A DNA stretch of 64,000 bases. Origin: an uncultured Flavobacteriales bacterium. GTDB taxonomy: Bacteria > Bacteroidota > Bacteroidia > Flavobacteriales_D > Sanyastnellaceae. Under the pieces are notes generated by a model that saw only the letters and a list, made by a program, of their open reading frames with translations, did not search any database and had not been told where the DNA came from. A program made the position numbers and the translations under genes. Positions within the stretch are counted from its first letter, which is position 1; every line of letters starts with the position of its first letter. The stretch covers positions 17,753 to 81,752 of the forward strand of contig CASICO010000028.1 in assembly GCA_949373165.1 (NCBI GenBank), given 5' to 3'. Below are positions 62,754 through 64,000 of this stretch, piece after piece.

Positions 62754-63874
62754 TTAGGCAATGGCGCCTTCAGAACGCCCCAATTGCCTGAGTTGCTGTG
62801 TGTGAAGACGAACAGCATCTAGGAATGTCGTGCTAGACCGGTACGGGAGCCCGAACTCTTCTGCAGTTTTGCGCACGATTGGAGCAATGTCGCGATAGTG
62901 CACGTGACATATGTTGGGGAAAAGGTGGTGCTCAATTTGGTGGTTGAGTCCACCGCTGTACCAAGTCAGGAAACGGCTTTTGGTTCCGAAATTGCACGTT
63001 GTTTTGAGCTGGTGACTGAGCGGGTCATCTTCGATAACGCCTCCTTTTTCAGCCAAGGGGTAGTTGTGATCTTCCATCACGTGAGCAGGTTGGAACACGA
63101 GAGCCAAAGTGAGGCCCCCGATGAAGTGCATCAACAGCCAACCTAAGATGAGCTTGACCTGCGCCGAGGCCGCTGAAAGCGAGGGGAAGCCCGACCATCA
63201 CAGGGTAGTAAAGCACCTTGGCCAAGGTGATTCTGAAGAACAGCTGGTTGTAGGACTTGCCCATTTTCTCGAGCAACCCGAATTTTCTATATCGGTTCAA
63301 AGCAACATAATCCTTGAAGGTGACCCAAATCAAGGTCATCAAACCGTAAAAGAACCAAGCATAGAAGTGCTGAAATCTGTGCCACGGCTTGAGTGGCTTG
63401 AGTGGGTGAGAAGCGCAACAGTGGACCAGGGGTGATGTCTTCATCTAAACCGTCAATGTTGGTGAAGGTGTGGTGAAGCACATTGTGCTGGATTTGCCAC
63501 ATTTCACTGTTGCCCCCCCACCATTTCGAGAACACCTCCTGTCCATCGATTCAGCAGCTTGCTTTTGCTCGATGCGCCATGGTTGCCATCGTGCATCACC
63601 GCCATTCCAATTCCGGCAAGAGCGAGACCCATGAGCACTTGCGTGATCCAAAAGGGCCGCACCACCTCCCGTCACTCCGGCGGTAATGATGGCAAGGCAA
63701 CCAAAATAGAGGCCGACCAAGAACAAGGTCTTGAACAACATGCGGCCATCGCCTTTTTTTGTCAATTCCCTTTTCCTTGAAATGGGCGTCCACCCTTTGG
63801 CGAAGGGTTTTGGCAAAACCGGAAGTGTCTCGTCCGAAACGGACTGTGGGCAATTCTATAGGAGCTTGCGTCAT
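62754..63874 (-). pseudogene. Membrane fatty-acid desaturase, five apparent one-base insertions
   Basis: Six successive frames spell one front-end-type fatty-acid desaturase of about 371 residues. All three histidine boxes are intact: MHDGNHGASS, IQHNVLHHTFTN and NHQIEHHLFPN. Frame changes sit at a T7 run (63754-63760), CCC (63668-63670), a C7 run (63513-63519), GGG (63404-63406) and GGGG (63183-63186). Each is cured by removing one base. With that done, VTEVVRPFWITQVLMGLALAG and RFSPLKPLKPWHRFQHFYAWF read through. The enzyme would introduce a double bond into acyl-lipid or acyl-CoA chains. Because every change is an insertion and nothing else is damaged, sequencing error is the best explanation. 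Confidence 0.8.
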
Positions 63875-64000
63875 ATAAGCGCAAGGTAGCGGTCAACGAT
63901 GTAGTGTTCTGCTATGAATTCCCTCAATTGGTTAACCTAAGGCTCGTGAGTGACTCAAGGAATTTTACGAACCCGCAATCCTCCGGGGTGTGACTTCGAG
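63875..64000. other. Upstream region of the desaturase; no feature seen
   Basis: These 126 bases hold the presumed desaturase promoter region and the window edge. No gene, tRNA or clear repeat is visible. Confidence 0.5.

Noticed and set aside
1..64000. CRISPR arrays, insertion sequences, prophage, tRNA or rRNA genes
   Set aside because: I saw no regularly spaced repeats, transposase or phage genes, or tRNA/rRNA signatures on either strand.

Overview
The window looks like chromosomal DNA of a heterotrophic, probably marine member of the Bacteroidota, most likely Flavobacteriia. Two SusC/SusD pairs are present, along with many large secreted proteins that end in a type IX secretion (T9SS) sorting domain ('YPNP...' followed by a GxY strand). 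Lipoboxes are common, Shine-Dalgarno sites are weak, and genes often overlap by an ATGA tetranucleotide. By eye G+C is moderate, in the mid-50s percent. I saw no CRISPR array, insertion sequence, prophage, rRNA or tRNA.

Layout. At 1-8.4 kb is a first glycan-uptake locus: the 3' part of a CBM6 protein on the plus strand faces a minus-strand SusC-SusD-PKD lipoprotein operon. At 8.6-13.8 kb are a penicillin-acylase-family hydrolase and a cupredoxin/fasciclin T9SS protein. At 13.9-21.1 kb are a broken lipoprotein, a GNAT, a DoxX protein, and a tight trio of T9SS proteins (arylsulfotransferase-like, CotH/lamin-tail, beta-propeller). At 21.1-23.3 kb are yjdM, fabI and fabH. At 23.3-29.1 kb are a hairpin-rich intergenic region, a putative HTH regulator, a T9SS protein, and a two-esterase protein with a dockerin-like linker. 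At 29.2-36.3 kb are mainly membrane proteins (DUF808, TIGR02206, PH-domain, TspO), then a subtilisin, a nitroreductase and a MORN-like protein. At 36.5-43.8 kb are a GH2 beta-mannosidase, the glpF-glpD-glpK glycerol genes and a redoxin. At 43.9-46.1 kb are a PhzF-like enzyme, a PNGase-F-like lipoprotein and a zinc-ribbon protein. At 46.3-57.2 kb is a six-gene operon (GH3, modular T9SS protein, SusC, SusD, PKD lipoprotein, GH16) that reads as a laminarin (beta-1,3-glucan) utilisation locus. At 57.3-63.9 kb are small lipoproteins, a candidate long structured RNA of about 0.75 kb, a GreA-like protein, a cold-shock-domain protein and a fatty-acid desaturase broken into six reading frames.

How the genes work together. 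The 46-57 kb operon provides surface capture (SusD, PKD lipoprotein, probably the modular protein), endo-cleavage (GH16), TonB-dependent import (SusC) and exo-cleavage to glucose (GH3). The 1-8 kb locus has a related PKD lipoprotein, so its substrate may be similar. The glp genes take glycerol to dihydroxyacetone phosphate.

Two matters deserve attention. First, the minus strand of 58.35-59.08 kb folds into a dense series of hairpins. Several have UUCG, UCCG or GAAA tetraloops, and a good intrinsic terminator ends the run. No coding gene explains it and I cannot match it to RNase P RNA, tmRNA or SRP RNA. Second, six genes carry ten apparent frameshifts. Every one behaves as a single inserted base, mostly in short homopolymers, which points to sequencing error rather than gene decay.
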